Shown in pieces: positions 1 to 8,302 of a DNA stretch of 17,256 nt. The stretch is from contig DDCZ01000010.1 of assembly GCA_002336485.1 (NCBI GenBank), positions 1 through 17,256 on the forward strand, given 5' to 3'. The DNA is from Flavobacteriales bacterium UBA1993 (GTDB taxonomy: Bacteria > Bacteroidota > Bacteroidia > Flavobacteriales_G > Salibacteraceae). The notes beneath the pieces were generated by a model. The model saw nothing but the letters and a program-made list of their open reading frames with translations. It was not told where the DNA came from and made no database searches. The translations under genes were made by a program, and so were the position numbers. Position 1 is the first letter of the stretch. Each line of letters opens with the position of its first letter.

Positions 1-185
1 ACACCACCATAATTATCGTCTTCGTATGGTTGCTATTTGTTCTCATACTCTGAAAGTAGAAGTCGTGCATGCCATTGAAAATGACTCAAGTCACATAAGA
101 AGATGATTTTAGGATTTTTCTACGACCAGTCATAGCCAATGGCGCCATTCCGGCGTTAAAAATTGTACGAGAACAAGAAGGATGA
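1..185. other. Unresolved window edge, possible 3' end of an upstream gene
   Basis: Two plus-strand frames are open from the left edge. One, starting at base 2, ends at a TGA at 104-106 and gives a polar tail ending in SSHIRR. The other, starting at base 3, ends at a TGA at 51-53 and gives a strongly hydrophobic tail (IIIVFVWLLFVLIL) like the last membrane helix of a protein. Neither is long enough to call as a gene. A perfect 12-base palindrome (AATGGCGCCATT) lies at 138-149 within a slightly longer imperfect inverted repeat (135-154). It has no loop and no T-tract, so it does not look like a terminator. Confidence 0.2.
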
Positions 186-443
186 TTAGGCCGCTAGATC
201 AATCCGTTGAGCAGTTTGAAGACCGTATGCCGTAAGCATCACTTTTGTGGTCTGGCCCAGCGATTCTATAAATCCATTGACTTTTAGATAGCCGATAAGA
301 TCGAGGCCGTAATCGCGCTCAAAACCAAGTGCATAGGCACAATTAAGAATATCTGTACGTGTATTTAGGCTCCCATTCAATTGATGGTAGAGCTTCTCTA
401 ACAACAGATAACAATCGCGGTATTTTTTTTCCTGATCGGACAC
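186..443 (-). CDS. Small winged-helix-like protein of unknown function
   Basis: An 85-residue protein starting at a GTG at 443. I do not recognise the family by name. The N-terminal part is predicted helical, and residues about 28-58 look like a helix-turn-helix (ILNCAYALGFERDYGLDLIGYL). A short strand-turn-strand follows (GFIESLG...KVMLTAYG) and a final helix, which is the pattern of a compact winged-helix DNA-binding or protein-interaction domain. There are no cysteines beyond two scattered ones, no signal peptide and no membrane segment, so it is probably cytoplasmic. It lies downstream of dsbD on the same strand with an 86-base gap, and that gap has its own -7-type element, so it may be transcribed alone. 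The call that it is a gene rests on this fold pattern, its codon-like composition and the promoter. Its role is unknown. Confidence 0.6.
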   Translation of the reverse strand: MSDQEKKYRDCYLLLEKLYHQLNGSLNTRTDILNCAYALGFERDYGLDLIGYLKVNGFIESLGQTTKVMLTAYGLQTAQRIDLAA

Positions 444-459
444 AGCAGTGGGTTCCTCT

Positions 460-467
460 CAAATTTA
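460..467 (-). promoter_or_regulatory. Candidate Bacteroidota -7 element for the 85-aa gene
   Basis: On the minus strand this reads TAAATTTG, an exact match to the TAnnTTTG -7 consensus of Bacteroidota primary sigma promoters. It ends 17 bases before the GTG start at 443, which would leave a short leader. I do not see a convincing TTG -33 box at 19-21 bases upstream, so the call rests on the -7 element and its position only. Confidence 0.4.
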
Positions 468-529
468 GAACAGGACGGTTCCGTTTTCCCCTTTTCGGTT
501 TTAAAGTTATTAACCCCTTATGAACGGAC

Positions 530-3058
530 TTAGTTTTGTGAAATTACTGCTGTAGCGTTTTGGTTGGTTAGCTCGAACGCTTCGAGGCCACAATCCAAGA
601 ATTCTTTGTATTCGTCCGCGTCAGGAGTATAGCCCACAGGAATGTTCAATAATTCCTCCGAAGGACTAATTAAAGCATAGTGCGGTTGAGCGTTGGTGCC
701 AAATGTCTCGGTTTCCATGGTCGCCCATTTGTCACCATACGTTTTGATTTTCTTCTTTCTCCCTTGGGCAGTCACGAATTCAAATTGCTCCTCTTCAGGA
801 AGTTTTTTTCTATCGTCAACGTAGAGTGAAATGAGCACATAATCTTCACTAATTCGAGAATATATTTCAGGGTCTGGCCATACGTTTTCCTCCATTTTCC
901 GACAGTTTACGCATGCATATCCAGTGAAGTCGATTAAAATAGGTTTGTTGACACTTTTAGCATGAGCCAAGCCTTCTTCATATGTGTGGAAGCACTCGAG
1001 CCCTAGAGGACAATCCGCTGGATATATATAGCTGTATCCCGCTGATGGGGCAATTCCGCTGAGAAGGGTTAAGGAGGTGAATGTTTCTGATTTTTCATCG
1101 TAACGAAACCCGGTCATCATGTAAACTGAAAATGCGAAAAAGACGGCGGCTGTGGTGAGTGCAATTTTTCCAGGCTTGTATCCTGGTGAGTCGTGTGGAA
1201 ATCGGATCCAGCCCATAAGGTAGGCCACAACTCCTAGTCCGCATAGTATCCATATAGCGAGGAATAGCTCGATTCGTAGGAACCCCCAGTGCTCAACTAA
1301 GTCTGCGTTTGATAGAAACTTAACGGCCAAGGCTACCTCAACAAATCCAAGAACAACTTTGACTTGGTTTAACCAACCGCCGGATCGTGGAAGCGAATTT
1401 AACCAACCAGGGAATGCTGCGAAAAGCCCAAATGGTAGTGCGAGGGCGAGACCAAATCCTGCCATTCCAGCGGTGAGTTGCATGGCGCCTCCATCAGAGG
1501 AAATGGCGCCAGCTAGAAGCGTTCCTAAAATAGGTCCAGTACAGCTGAAACTAACGATAGCTAGTGTAAGCGCCATGAAGAATGTTCCGAGTAAACCTCC
1601 AAGGTTTGATGCGGTGTCTACCTTGTTTGCCATTCCACTAGGAAGGGTGATTTCAAAGTACCCAAAGAATGAAATCGCAAAGACGACGAAAACAACAAAG
1701 AACGCCGTGTTTAACCAAGCATTCGTAGATATCGAATTAAGTATTTCTGGATCAAGGTTCTCCATCAGATGAAATGGAATGGATAGAATTACATAGATCA
1801 AAAAGATGGAAGCCCCATAGAGTAGTGCATTCATTATCCCTTTCTTTTTGTCGCTGCTACTCTTTGTAAAGAAACTTACGGTCAATGGAATCATTGGGAA
1901 AACACAGGGTGTGAGAAGTGCGACCAATCCGCCTAAGAAACCTAGAAAGAATATGGTCATCATGCCACTTGAGGTGTCGTTCGAGCTGCTGTGGCCTCCT
2001 TCAGCACAGTCGTTTCCAGGGTTGTTTAGATCAATGCTCCCAATTTTCAAATTCTCAAGTCTGGCCGTGGCCTCGTTCGACGCATCGCTGCCATCCGTTG
2101 AGGCAGTTTCTTCGATAATTTCCCCCGTATTAGGGTCTATCATAAACTCAATGGCATCAGGTGGGATGCACTTTTCTGCATCACAGCACATGAAGTAAAC
2201 TTCACCCTTCACTGGCTTATCACCCGTGGCGCTAAATGTGAGTTCCAATGCCATCTCGTCAGAATAATAATCCAAATCCATCATGAAGTTTGGATCGTAT
2301 TCTGAATGCATTTCGCCAATTTCTTTTACCTCACCAATAATGGTGTAATCTCCTTCAAGTAGGTTGAATGCGGTAGCCTCTGGGCCGTCTTCGCTTGGAA
2401 GATCCTTTGAGTAAACGTGCCACCCTTCGGCAATTGCAGCTGTGGCTCTGACCGTAATTTCGCCATTCTCGTTTTTCGCAGATGAAAAACTCCATGTTAC
2501 GGGATTGTGAATCTCATTTTGTTCTTCCTCTGGCGCAGCTTCCGTCGTCGCTTCGGGCGCTTCAATTGCTTCAACTTCTGATGAAGTGTTTCCTGGTTTG
2601 ATTGCGGCTTCGATGTCGAATGAAAACTCTAGGTAATCAGGGGGCAAACATTTAGAATCGTCGCATGTCATGTATGTCAACTCTCCCTTAATCGCCGCCA
2701 TGCCGGCTGTTAGCTTAACCCTTTGTTGCAAGGTCGCGCTGTTTTCGAACCACAGCAATTCCATATCGAAGTTCGGATCGTAATCCTTGTGTGCTTCTGG
2801 TTCAATGATCCCGCCATCTAATGTTGCTCCTTCTAGAGATTGAAAGTCAAAAGATGTTGGGACTGGCCCGATACCATCTTCAATCGTGGTTGAGTACACA
2901 TGCCAACCCTTTTCGATCGTCGCGTGAAACTGGAGCAAAGCATGCTCGTCGCCATCAAGTTTATAGTCAAAGGTCCACTCAACTGGATTGTAGACTTGGG
3001 CACTCACCTGAAAAAGGGAGGCGATGATAAGGAGGAACGTGGTGGCGATTTTCTTCAT
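530..3058 (-). CDS. dsbD: Thiol:disulfide interchange protein DsbD with two N-terminal domains
   Basis: An 842-residue inner-membrane protein that carries electrons from cytoplasmic thioredoxin to periplasmic thiols. Domains in order: signal peptide (1-20, ending VSA); a first DsbD N-terminal domain (about 21-150) with GWHVYS, YDPNF and a C132/C137 pair in CDDSKCLPP; an acidic linker rich in Glu/Ala/Thr (150-182); a second copy of the same domain (about 183-310) with GWHVYS, YDPNF and CCDAEKCIPP (C291/C292, C297). Next comes the eight-helix membrane domain from about 367, with its redox cysteines C385 (TPCVFPMIP) and C506 (SFSCTGP), then a C-terminal thioredoxin-like domain with CVNC (C716, C719). 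All cysteines expected for the electron relay are present. Canonical DsbD of proteobacteria has one N-domain and is near 560-600 residues, so the duplication and linkers explain the extra length. The start MKKIATTF gives a clean signal peptide. The stop is TAA. Confidence 0.93.
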   Translation of the reverse strand: MKKIATTFLLIIASLFQVSAQVYNPVEWTFDYKLDGDEHALLQFHATIEKGWHVYSTTIEDGIGPVPTSFDFQSLEGATLDGGIIEPEAHKDYDPNFDMELLWFENSATLQQRVKLTAGMAAIKGELTYMTCDDSKCLPPDYLEFSFDIEAAIKPGNTSSEVEAIEAPEATTEAAPEEEQNEIHNPVTWSFSSAKNENGEITVRATAAIAEGWHVYSKDLPSEDGPEATAFNLLEGDYTIIGEVKEIGEMHSEYDPNFMMDLDYYSDEMALELTFSATGDKPVKGEVYFMCCDAEKCIPPDAIEFMIDPNTGEIIEETASTDGSDASNEATARLENLKIGSIDLNNPGNDCAEGGHSSSNDTSSGMMTIFFLGFLGGLVALLTPCVFPMIPLTVSFFTKSSSDKKKGIMNALLYGASIFLIYVILSIPFHLMENLDPEILNSISTNAWLNTAFFVVFVVFAISFFGYFEITLPSGMANKVDTASNLGGLLGTFFMALTLAIVSFSCTGPILGTLLAGAISSDGGAMQLTAGMAGFGLALALPFGLFAAFPGWLNSLPRSGGWLNQVKVVLGFVEVALAVKFLSNADLVEHWGFLRIELFLAIWILCGLGVVAYLMGWIRFPHDSPGYKPGKIALTTAAVFFAFSVYMMTGFRYDEKSETFTSLTLLSGIAPSAGYSYIYPADCPLGLECFHTYEEGLAHAKSVNKPILIDFTGYACVNCRKMEENVWPDPEIYSRISEDYVLISLYVDDRKKLPEEEQFEFVTAQGRKKKIKTYGDKWATMETETFGTNAQPHYALISPSEELLNIPVGYTPDADEYKEFLDCGLEAFELTNQNATAVISQN

Positions 3059-3079
3059 TTACTTGAATTTACAACGATA

Positions 3080-3087
3080 CAAAAGTA
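3080..3087 (-). promoter_or_regulatory. Candidate -7 promoter element for dsbD
   Basis: The minus strand reads TACTTTTG, an exact TAnnTTTG match, ending 22 bases before the dsbD ATG at 3058. This is a normal distance for a Bacteroidota promoter with a short leader. No good -33 TTG is visible at the expected 19-21-base spacing. The element lies in the 201-base divergent gap between dsbD and the plus-strand lipoprotein gene. The rest of that gap has no clear plus-strand promoter and no gene. Confidence 0.45.
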
Positions 3088-3259
3088 GGTAAGCCTTGCT
3101 ACAGACGTGGCGAAAGGCGTGCCGATGTTTGGATTCTTATTGCGGACGAAGCTTTAGATTTTTTTTCAATCAGAATCAAAACAATGATGCTTTAGGAATC
3201 CATCATGCAAGGTTACTGAAAGAGATTCCATCTAACCAATAAATCAAAAAGGAAATCAG

Positions 3260-3643
3260 ATGAAAAAGACAATTGGAGTTGCATTAATCGCCTTGATGTT
3301 AATGGCGTGTGAGAAGGAAATTGATCTACCATTAAAGAATCCGTTTGATGGTTGTTGTGAAATTGCTAAAACCGAAGAGGTGACCTTCCACGATAATGGC
3401 ATGTGCAGCGGCATGTGGTTTGAGCGTTCTTGTGGTGACTTGCTTGAGGTGTATAATTACCACGAAGCATATCCAGGATTTTGCGGCACGATCAATTTTT
3501 TACAGCCAGGCGATAAAGTGATGTTGACCTATCAATGTTATGATGACACAGATCTTGTTCAATGCGAAGCACTTTGTGCTTTTGAAGAAGAGAATCGGCG
3601 CAAAGGCATTCCAATAAAAACCGTAGAACGGATTCAGGATTAA
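3260..3643 (+). CDS. Small cysteine-rich lipoprotein of unknown function
   Basis: A 127-residue protein with a short lipoprotein signal: MKK, a hydrophobic stretch, and a lipobox-like MLMAC with C17 as the predicted lipid anchor. After C17 there are eight further cysteines (C32, C33, C49, C58, C75, C93, C102, C106), an even number that would allow four disulfides in a small periplasmic or surface domain. The protein ends in a charged tail. I do not recognise the family. An AAAGGA stretch about nine bases before the ATG could act as a ribosome site. It is divergent from dsbD, whose product handles periplasmic thiols. That neighbour suggests, but does not show, that correct disulfide formation matters for this protein. 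A strong terminator follows directly after the TAA stop. Confidence 0.8.
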   Translation: MKKTIGVALIALMLMACEKEIDLPLKNPFDGCCEIAKTEEVTFHDNGMCSGMWFERSCGDLLEVYNYHEAYPGFCGTINFLQPGDKVMLTYQCYDDTDLVQCEALCAFEEENRRKGIPIKTVERIQD

Positions 3644-3676
3644 AAAAAAAGGCGGGTCAATTGACCCGCCTTTTTT
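3642..3676. terminator. Bidirectional intrinsic terminator
   Basis: A perfect 20-base palindrome, GGCGGGTCAATTGACCCGCC (3651-3670), is flanked by nine A residues on the left and six T residues on the right. It therefore forms a GC-rich hairpin followed by a U-tract on either strand. It sits between the end of the lipoprotein gene (3643, plus) and the end of the RND pump gene (3691, minus), so it most likely ends both convergent transcripts. Confidence 0.92.
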
Positions 3677-3690
3677 GATGTTAATTGCAA

Positions 3691-6600
3691 TTACAGCTGC
3701 ATTTCTTTATCCCCAGACATTTTGTAAGCAAGTCTAGATTTCAGATAATACATGACCGGAACAATGACCAACGTTAAGAAAGTTGCGAATGTTAGTCCAA
3801 ATATTATCGTCCAGCTCATTGGCCCCCAAAAGACAACATTGTCTCCTCCGATGTAAATTTTGGGATCATATTCTGTAAGGAGTGAAATAAAGTCGATGTT
3901 CAAACCAATCGCTAAGGGCACCAATCCGAATACCGTGGTTATCGCCGTTAAAAGAACAGGTCTAAGTCTTTTCTTGCCTCCCTCTACCATACAGTCAATC
4001 AAAACTGGAATCGGAAGTTTAGAAGTCGCCCCCAACCCAAGTTCCGTCTTTTTTCTGTCCATCACGAGCTTGGTGTAATCGATCAAAACGATGGCATTGT
4101 TAACTACGATTCCTGCGAGAGAAATGATTCCGATCATGGTCATAATAATGATGAAATCCATCTGAAAGACCACGAGACCAAGAAAGACACCAATTAAGCT
4201 GAGAACAACCGATCCAACGATAATAAACGGTGTCAGAACAGAGTTGAATTGAGCTACAAGTATCAAAAAGATAAGAAAGACTGCGATGAGCAACGCAGTA
4301 CTGAGAAAGGCCATTTCCTTTTCCTGATCTTCCATTTGACCGGTAAACTTGATGTTAACGCCTTCGGGTGTCTGATAACCTTCAATGGCCTCCTGAATAT
4401 CAGCCACAACTTCGTTTGGATTATGACTCTCCAAAACGTTTGACGAGACAGTGATCAACCTTTTCTGATCCTTTCGTTTCACAGCATTATAGGTTGTTGA
4501 ACGGGCTGCGCTGGCAATCGCCGATATTGGCACTTGTTGAATTCGTCCATTTGTCTGATCTCTAAATGTGATCAATTGGTTCATCATGGCATCCTCATCG
4601 TATCGATACTTGTCTTCTAATCGGATCATGATCGGGTATTCGTCTTCGCCTTTTTTGTATCGACTGACTTCCATTCCGAAAAGTGAATTTCTAAGAGTCG
4701 ATCCGATTTGACCAGTTGAGATGTTATATCTCCTGGCTTTGGCTCGGTCCACAATAACTGGCATCTCTGGTTTTCCAACGCTCACGTCTAGTTTGAGCTC
4801 TTCGACACCTCCTATGTTTATGTCTTCAATAAACTCCTTTACACGATTTGCCTCCGCCAATAATTCATCGTAATTATCACCAGAAACCTCGATGTTTATT
4901 GGCTTCTTTTGAGGTGGCCCAGCTGGGTCTTTGTCTACTGTGATTTGAACACCCGGTGTTCCGGCCATTAGTTTTCGAATGTCGTCCATGACTTCATTGG
5001 TGCTAATGCCTCTTCGATGTTGAAATTGAACAAACGACACTGTTATCCGGGCTTTGTTTGGTGTAGATGCCATGGATGGACCTTCGTTTGGATCCGATGT
5101 TCCCGCGCCAACCTGAGCGATTACTGACTCTACTAAGTAGTTGTATTTCGTGGTGATTCCATTCTCTTCTTCCTCCACCTCAAATTGATCGACGTATTCG
5201 AGAATCTTTGTTTCAAGTGTTTTCGTGGTTTCATTTACTTGGGTGATATCCGTACCAATCGGGGCCTCGATAAACACATTCACATAGTTCGGCATGTTGA
5301 CGGGAAAGAAGAGCACTTTCGGCATAAATACACCTAGCAGAATAAACGAAAAGATGAGTAAACCAATGGTTCCAAAGAAATATACGAGTGGTCTTTTACC
5401 GTTATAGACCGAACGTAACACTTTCTCATAACCACGCTCCATTGATGGAATGAGCGTGTCCTGAAAATATCTCGTCGCAGGAGAAAGGATGAACTTTGTG
5501 GAGAAAATTAGAATACCGGCAATCGCGATAAGGTTTCCTATTAATACCGAACCAATATGTGCATTTAGAGCTTCTGTAGAAAATGAAGCCTCAGTAGCTA
5601 CTGGACCCAATGCTATAAGCAGACCTACGATAATGAGAATGCTGCCCAATGTTATAGCCTTTCTGGCTTTCATTACTGGTTCACCTACCTTCATGAACTT
5701 GGCCGTCAACACTGGGTTTATAACCAACGCTACAAAGAGTGAAGAACCTAGCACGATGGCGAGCGTCATTGGTAGGTAGAACATAAACTCCCCCATCATT
5801 CCTGGCCATACCAAAAGCGGAGAAAATGCGGCTAGCGTAGTAGCTGTGGAAGCGATAATTGGCCAGGCTACTTCACCAACTCCGTATTTTGCAGCATCAG
5901 TGGCGTTCATTCCTTCGTCCATCAGTCTGTATATGTTCTCCACCACTACGATTCCGTTGTCAACCAACATTCCGAGCGCCAATACAAGCGCAAAGAGGAC
6001 CATCATATTTAGAGTTACACCAGCGGTGCTGAGCACAAATATTCCGATGAACATGGAGAGTGGGATGGCCGCGCCAACAAAAATCGCGTTGCGCAATCCG
6101 AGAAAGAAAAGCAACACAGTGATGACAAGCAGCATACCGAATATGATGCTGTTTTCGAGCTCGCTTACTTGCGTTCTGGTCTGTTTACTTTGATCGCCCG
6201 TTATTGTTATTTCAAGATTCTCAGGAAAGACCTCCGTTCTGGCCTCCTCAAGAATTTCCACGATTTGGTCAGCGGCATTGATCAAGTTTTCGCCCGCTCT
6301 TTTCTTTACGTCAACCATGACTACAGGCTTAGTGGTTTGTCGAGCGAAGCTTTCGGCCTCTTCCTCCTCAAAAACAACTTCTGCAACATCGCCCAGGTAT
6401 ACAATGTTTTGTTTTTCTTGTTTGATAATAACGTTACTAAGCTCCGCTGCGTCCTTAAATTCACCCTCTATGCGGACAGTTCTGCGCATGGATCCCTCGA
6501 GCATATTTCCAGCAGAAATGGTCATGTTTTCGTTCGCGATTGCGGCTGAAATATCGTTGAAACTCAATTCGTTAGACTGCAATTTGAACAGGTCAACATT

Positions 6601-7197
6601 GACTTTCATCTCTTTTCCTTGAACACCCCTTATGTCTACCTCGGTAATCTCTGGAAGCTTTTCAATTTTGTCTTCGAGGTACTCAGCATATTCATTCAAT
6701 TGATCGACACTGAAATCTCCACTGAGGTTAATGTTCATGACCGGTGTCAACTCTGAAATATTCATTTCAAATACATTCGGATCTGCCGGCAGGTTCTGTG
6801 GAAAATCTTGATCCCCCATCGCAATATCCACCTTGTCCTTCACCTTTCTCAACGCTTCGGCTGGGGTAACGCTGAAATTGAACTCAATAAATATGGTCGA
6901 ATAGCCTTCTACCGAAGTCGATGTCATTCGATCGATTCCTGATATGGATCCGATTTCTTTTTCAAGAGGGCGCGTAAGTAGTTTTTCAATATCCACGGGT
7001 GAGTTTCCTGGAAACGGTGTTCCCACATAAATCTGTGGGATAACCACCTCTGGGAAAGCCTCTCTGGGCATTCCCTTGTAGGCAACAAGACCGGCAATGA
7101 CCAAGATTACAAGAACGACCATTACGGTCATCCGATTGTTTATACTAGCTGTGCTTAGACCAAACTGTCTAAGGTGCTCGTTCTTTTTTTGTTCCAT
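3691..7197 (-). CDS. RND-family efflux pump inner-membrane transporter
   Basis: An 1168-residue HAE-type resistance-nodulation-division transporter, the proton-driven component of a tripartite exporter. I chose the ATG at 7197 (MEQKKNEHLRQFG). The reading frame stays open upstream to 7302, but that would place a non-homologous 35-residue extension over the end of the adaptor gene. TM1 is at 23-41, a porter loop follows, then TM2-TM6 (about 351-497), with the proton-relay helix reading LVDNGIVVVEN (D413, N414). TM7 is at about 603-626, then a second porter loop, and TM8-TM12 (about 963-1150) including GIVVNNAIVLIDY. D413 is present, but the usual second Asp is Asn. Between TM6 and TM7 there are two additional hydrophobic segments (about 513-533 and 546-568). 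The gene is the last of the tetR operon, 22 bases after the adaptor gene. The substrate cannot be read from the sequence; drugs, bile-like compounds or lipids are all possible. Confidence 0.92.
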   Translation of the reverse strand: MEQKKNEHLRQFGLSTASINNRMTVMVVLVILVIAGLVAYKGMPREAFPEVVIPQIYVGTPFPGNSPVDIEKLLTRPLEKEIGSISGIDRMTSTSVEGYSTIFIEFNFSVTPAEALRKVKDKVDIAMGDQDFPQNLPADPNVFEMNISELTPVMNINLSGDFSVDQLNEYAEYLEDKIEKLPEITEVDIRGVQGKEMKVNVDLFKLQSNELSFNDISAAIANENMTISAGNMLEGSMRRTVRIEGEFKDAAELSNVIIKQEKQNIVYLGDVAEVVFEEEEAESFARQTTKPVVMVDVKKRAGENLINAADQIVEILEEARTEVFPENLEITITGDQSKQTRTQVSELENSIIFGMLLVITVLLFFLGLRNAIFVGAAIPLSMFIGIFVLSTAGVTLNMMVLFALVLALGMLVDNGIVVVENIYRLMDEGMNATDAAKYGVGEVAWPIIASTATTLAAFSPLLVWPGMMGEFMFYLPMTLAIVLGSSLFVALVINPVLTAKFMKVGEPVMKARKAITLGSILIIVGLLIALGPVATEASFSTEALNAHIGSVLIGNLIAIAGILIFSTKFILSPATRYFQDTLIPSMERGYEKVLRSVYNGKRPLVYFFGTIGLLIFSFILLGVFMPKVLFFPVNMPNYVNVFIEAPIGTDITQVNETTKTLETKILEYVDQFEVEEEENGITTKYNYLVESVIAQVGAGTSDPNEGPSMASTPNKARITVSFVQFQHRRGISTNEVMDDIRKLMAGTPGVQITVDKDPAGPPQKKPINIEVSGDNYDELLAEANRVKEFIEDINIGGVEELKLDVSVGKPEMPVIVDRAKARRYNISTGQIGSTLRNSLFGMEVSRYKKGEDEYPIMIRLEDKYRYDEDAMMNQLITFRDQTNGRIQQVPISAIASAARSTTYNAVKRKDQKRLITVSSNVLESHNPNEVVADIQEAIEGYQTPEGVNIKFTGQMEDQEKEMAFLSTALLIAVFLIFLILVAQFNSVLTPFIIVGSVVLSLIGVFLGLVVFQMDFIIIMTMIGIISLAGIVVNNAIVLIDYTKLVMDRKKTELGLGATSKLPIPVLIDCMVEGGKKRLRPVLLTAITTVFGLVPLAIGLNIDFISLLTEYDPKIYIGGDNVVFWGPMSWTIIFGLTFATFLTLVIVPVMYYLKSRLAYKMSGDKEMQL

Positions 7198-7219
7198 TGT
7201 ATTGGCTTTAATCGAGTGA

Positions 7220-8299
7220 TTATTGAATAGAAAGGTTGTCGCCATCCTTGACTGAACGTGAACCTCTATCAATGAGCAATTCCGTTCCTGATAGACCATC
7301 AACCACTTCCGCCATTCCTTCGAATGTCATTCCAGTCTTAATCATGATTTTCTGGGCTTTGTTGTCTACAACTGCGTACACAAACTCATCTCCGGTTGGT
7401 GTCATCTGAAGCAGAGCGGTAGGAATTACGGCCGTGCTGTCCGAATAATAATCACGGATCTTTAGCTCGGCAAGAAGATTTGGCTTTAACGACAGATCGT
7501 CGTTCTTCATGGAGAGTTTTATTTTGAATGTTCGGTTGGCCGGATTTATATAGTTTCCAATACGCTCAATTTTGGATTCTTTCACAACACCAACGCTTGG
7601 GAAGGTTACAACGACATGGTCCCCGGCTTTGATTTTACTTAAATAGCGTTCTGTCACATCCGACTTGATATACACGCTGCTTAGGTTTATCAACCTAAGA
7701 AGTGGCATCGCAGGATTCGCCATCTCACCAACTTTAGGCGTTATTTCATCTACAATTCCTGAGAAAGGCGCCTTCACTGTGTAGAATGCGCGTTGTGATT
7801 CAAGTGCTTCCAGGTTTTGCTCTAAAGATTCGTAGTTGTTCTTAGCTTGCAGGTATTGAATTTCAGATCCAATTTCTTGGCTCCAAAGATTCTCTTGCTT
7901 CTTATAAATAGTCTCAGCCAAGGTTAGGCGCAGTTTCAACTCATCGATTTGATTTGAAATGACTCTGCTGTCAAGGGTTAGGAGTGTTTGTCCTTTGCTC
8001 ACATTGTCTCCTTCGTTGATGCCGATTGAGATTATTTTGGCGGGAACTTCAGGATAGATGAGTGCATTCTGGTCGGTTTCAACTAGTCCTTGAACTGTGA
8101 AATAGTGATTGAAATCTACCGGTGCCAATTGAAGAGATGTGACAGCTACGTTTCTTTCAGCTGTCATAGCGTTAGTGCTGTCACTGGTCATATTTGATTC
8201 CTCAGTGGAGCCTCCACCGCAAGAGGTTAGAACTGCGGCAAAAACGATGAGTATACTTAGGCTTCGCATGTGCTTAATATTTGTGTTTGGTTTTGTCAT
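7220..8299 (-). CDS. RND efflux periplasmic adaptor (HlyD/MFP family) lipoprotein
   Basis: A 359-residue membrane-fusion protein that bridges the RND pump and the outer-membrane channel. A lipoprotein signal ends in the lipobox VLTSC (C27), followed by a Gly/Ser linker, so it is probably anchored to a membrane by lipid. The biotinyl-lipoyl-like half-motifs flank a helical hairpin. The first half reads PAKIISIGINEGDNVSKGQ (about residues 84-102), the hairpin includes LTLAETIYKKQENLW to ALESQRA, and the second half reads VKAPFSGIVDEITPKVGE. A beta-barrel domain (VYIKSDVTERYLSKIKAGD) and a membrane-proximal domain follow. The ATG at 8299 lies three bases after the tolC-like stop. An internal Met at residue 11 (8269) is an alternative start that would give a more typical, shorter lipoprotein signal. 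The order channel - adaptor - pump in one operon supports the role. Confidence 0.93.
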   Translation of the reverse strand: MTKPNTNIKHMRSLSILIVFAAVLTSCGGGSTEESNMTSDSTNAMTAERNVAVTSLQLAPVDFNHYFTVQGLVETDQNALIYPEVPAKIISIGINEGDNVSKGQTLLTLDSRVISNQIDELKLRLTLAETIYKKQENLWSQEIGSEIQYLQAKNNYESLEQNLEALESQRAFYTVKAPFSGIVDEITPKVGEMANPAMPLLRLINLSSVYIKSDVTERYLSKIKAGDHVVVTFPSVGVVKESKIERIGNYINPANRTFKIKLSMKNDDLSLKPNLLAELKIRDYYSDSTAVIPTALLQMTPTGDEFVYAVVDNKAQKIMIKTGMTFEGMAEVVDGLSGTELLIDRGSRSVKDGDNLSIQ

Positions 8300-8302
8300 G
8301 GC

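Noticed and set aside
138..149. 12-base palindrome as a terminator or operator.
   Set aside because: It has no loop and no T-tract, and no gene start is next to it. It could be chance.
7198..7302. N-terminal extension of the RND pump to the Met at 7302.
   Set aside because: It overlaps the end of the adaptor gene and has no similarity to pump N-termini. The MEQKKNEHLRQFG start directly before TM1 fits the family.
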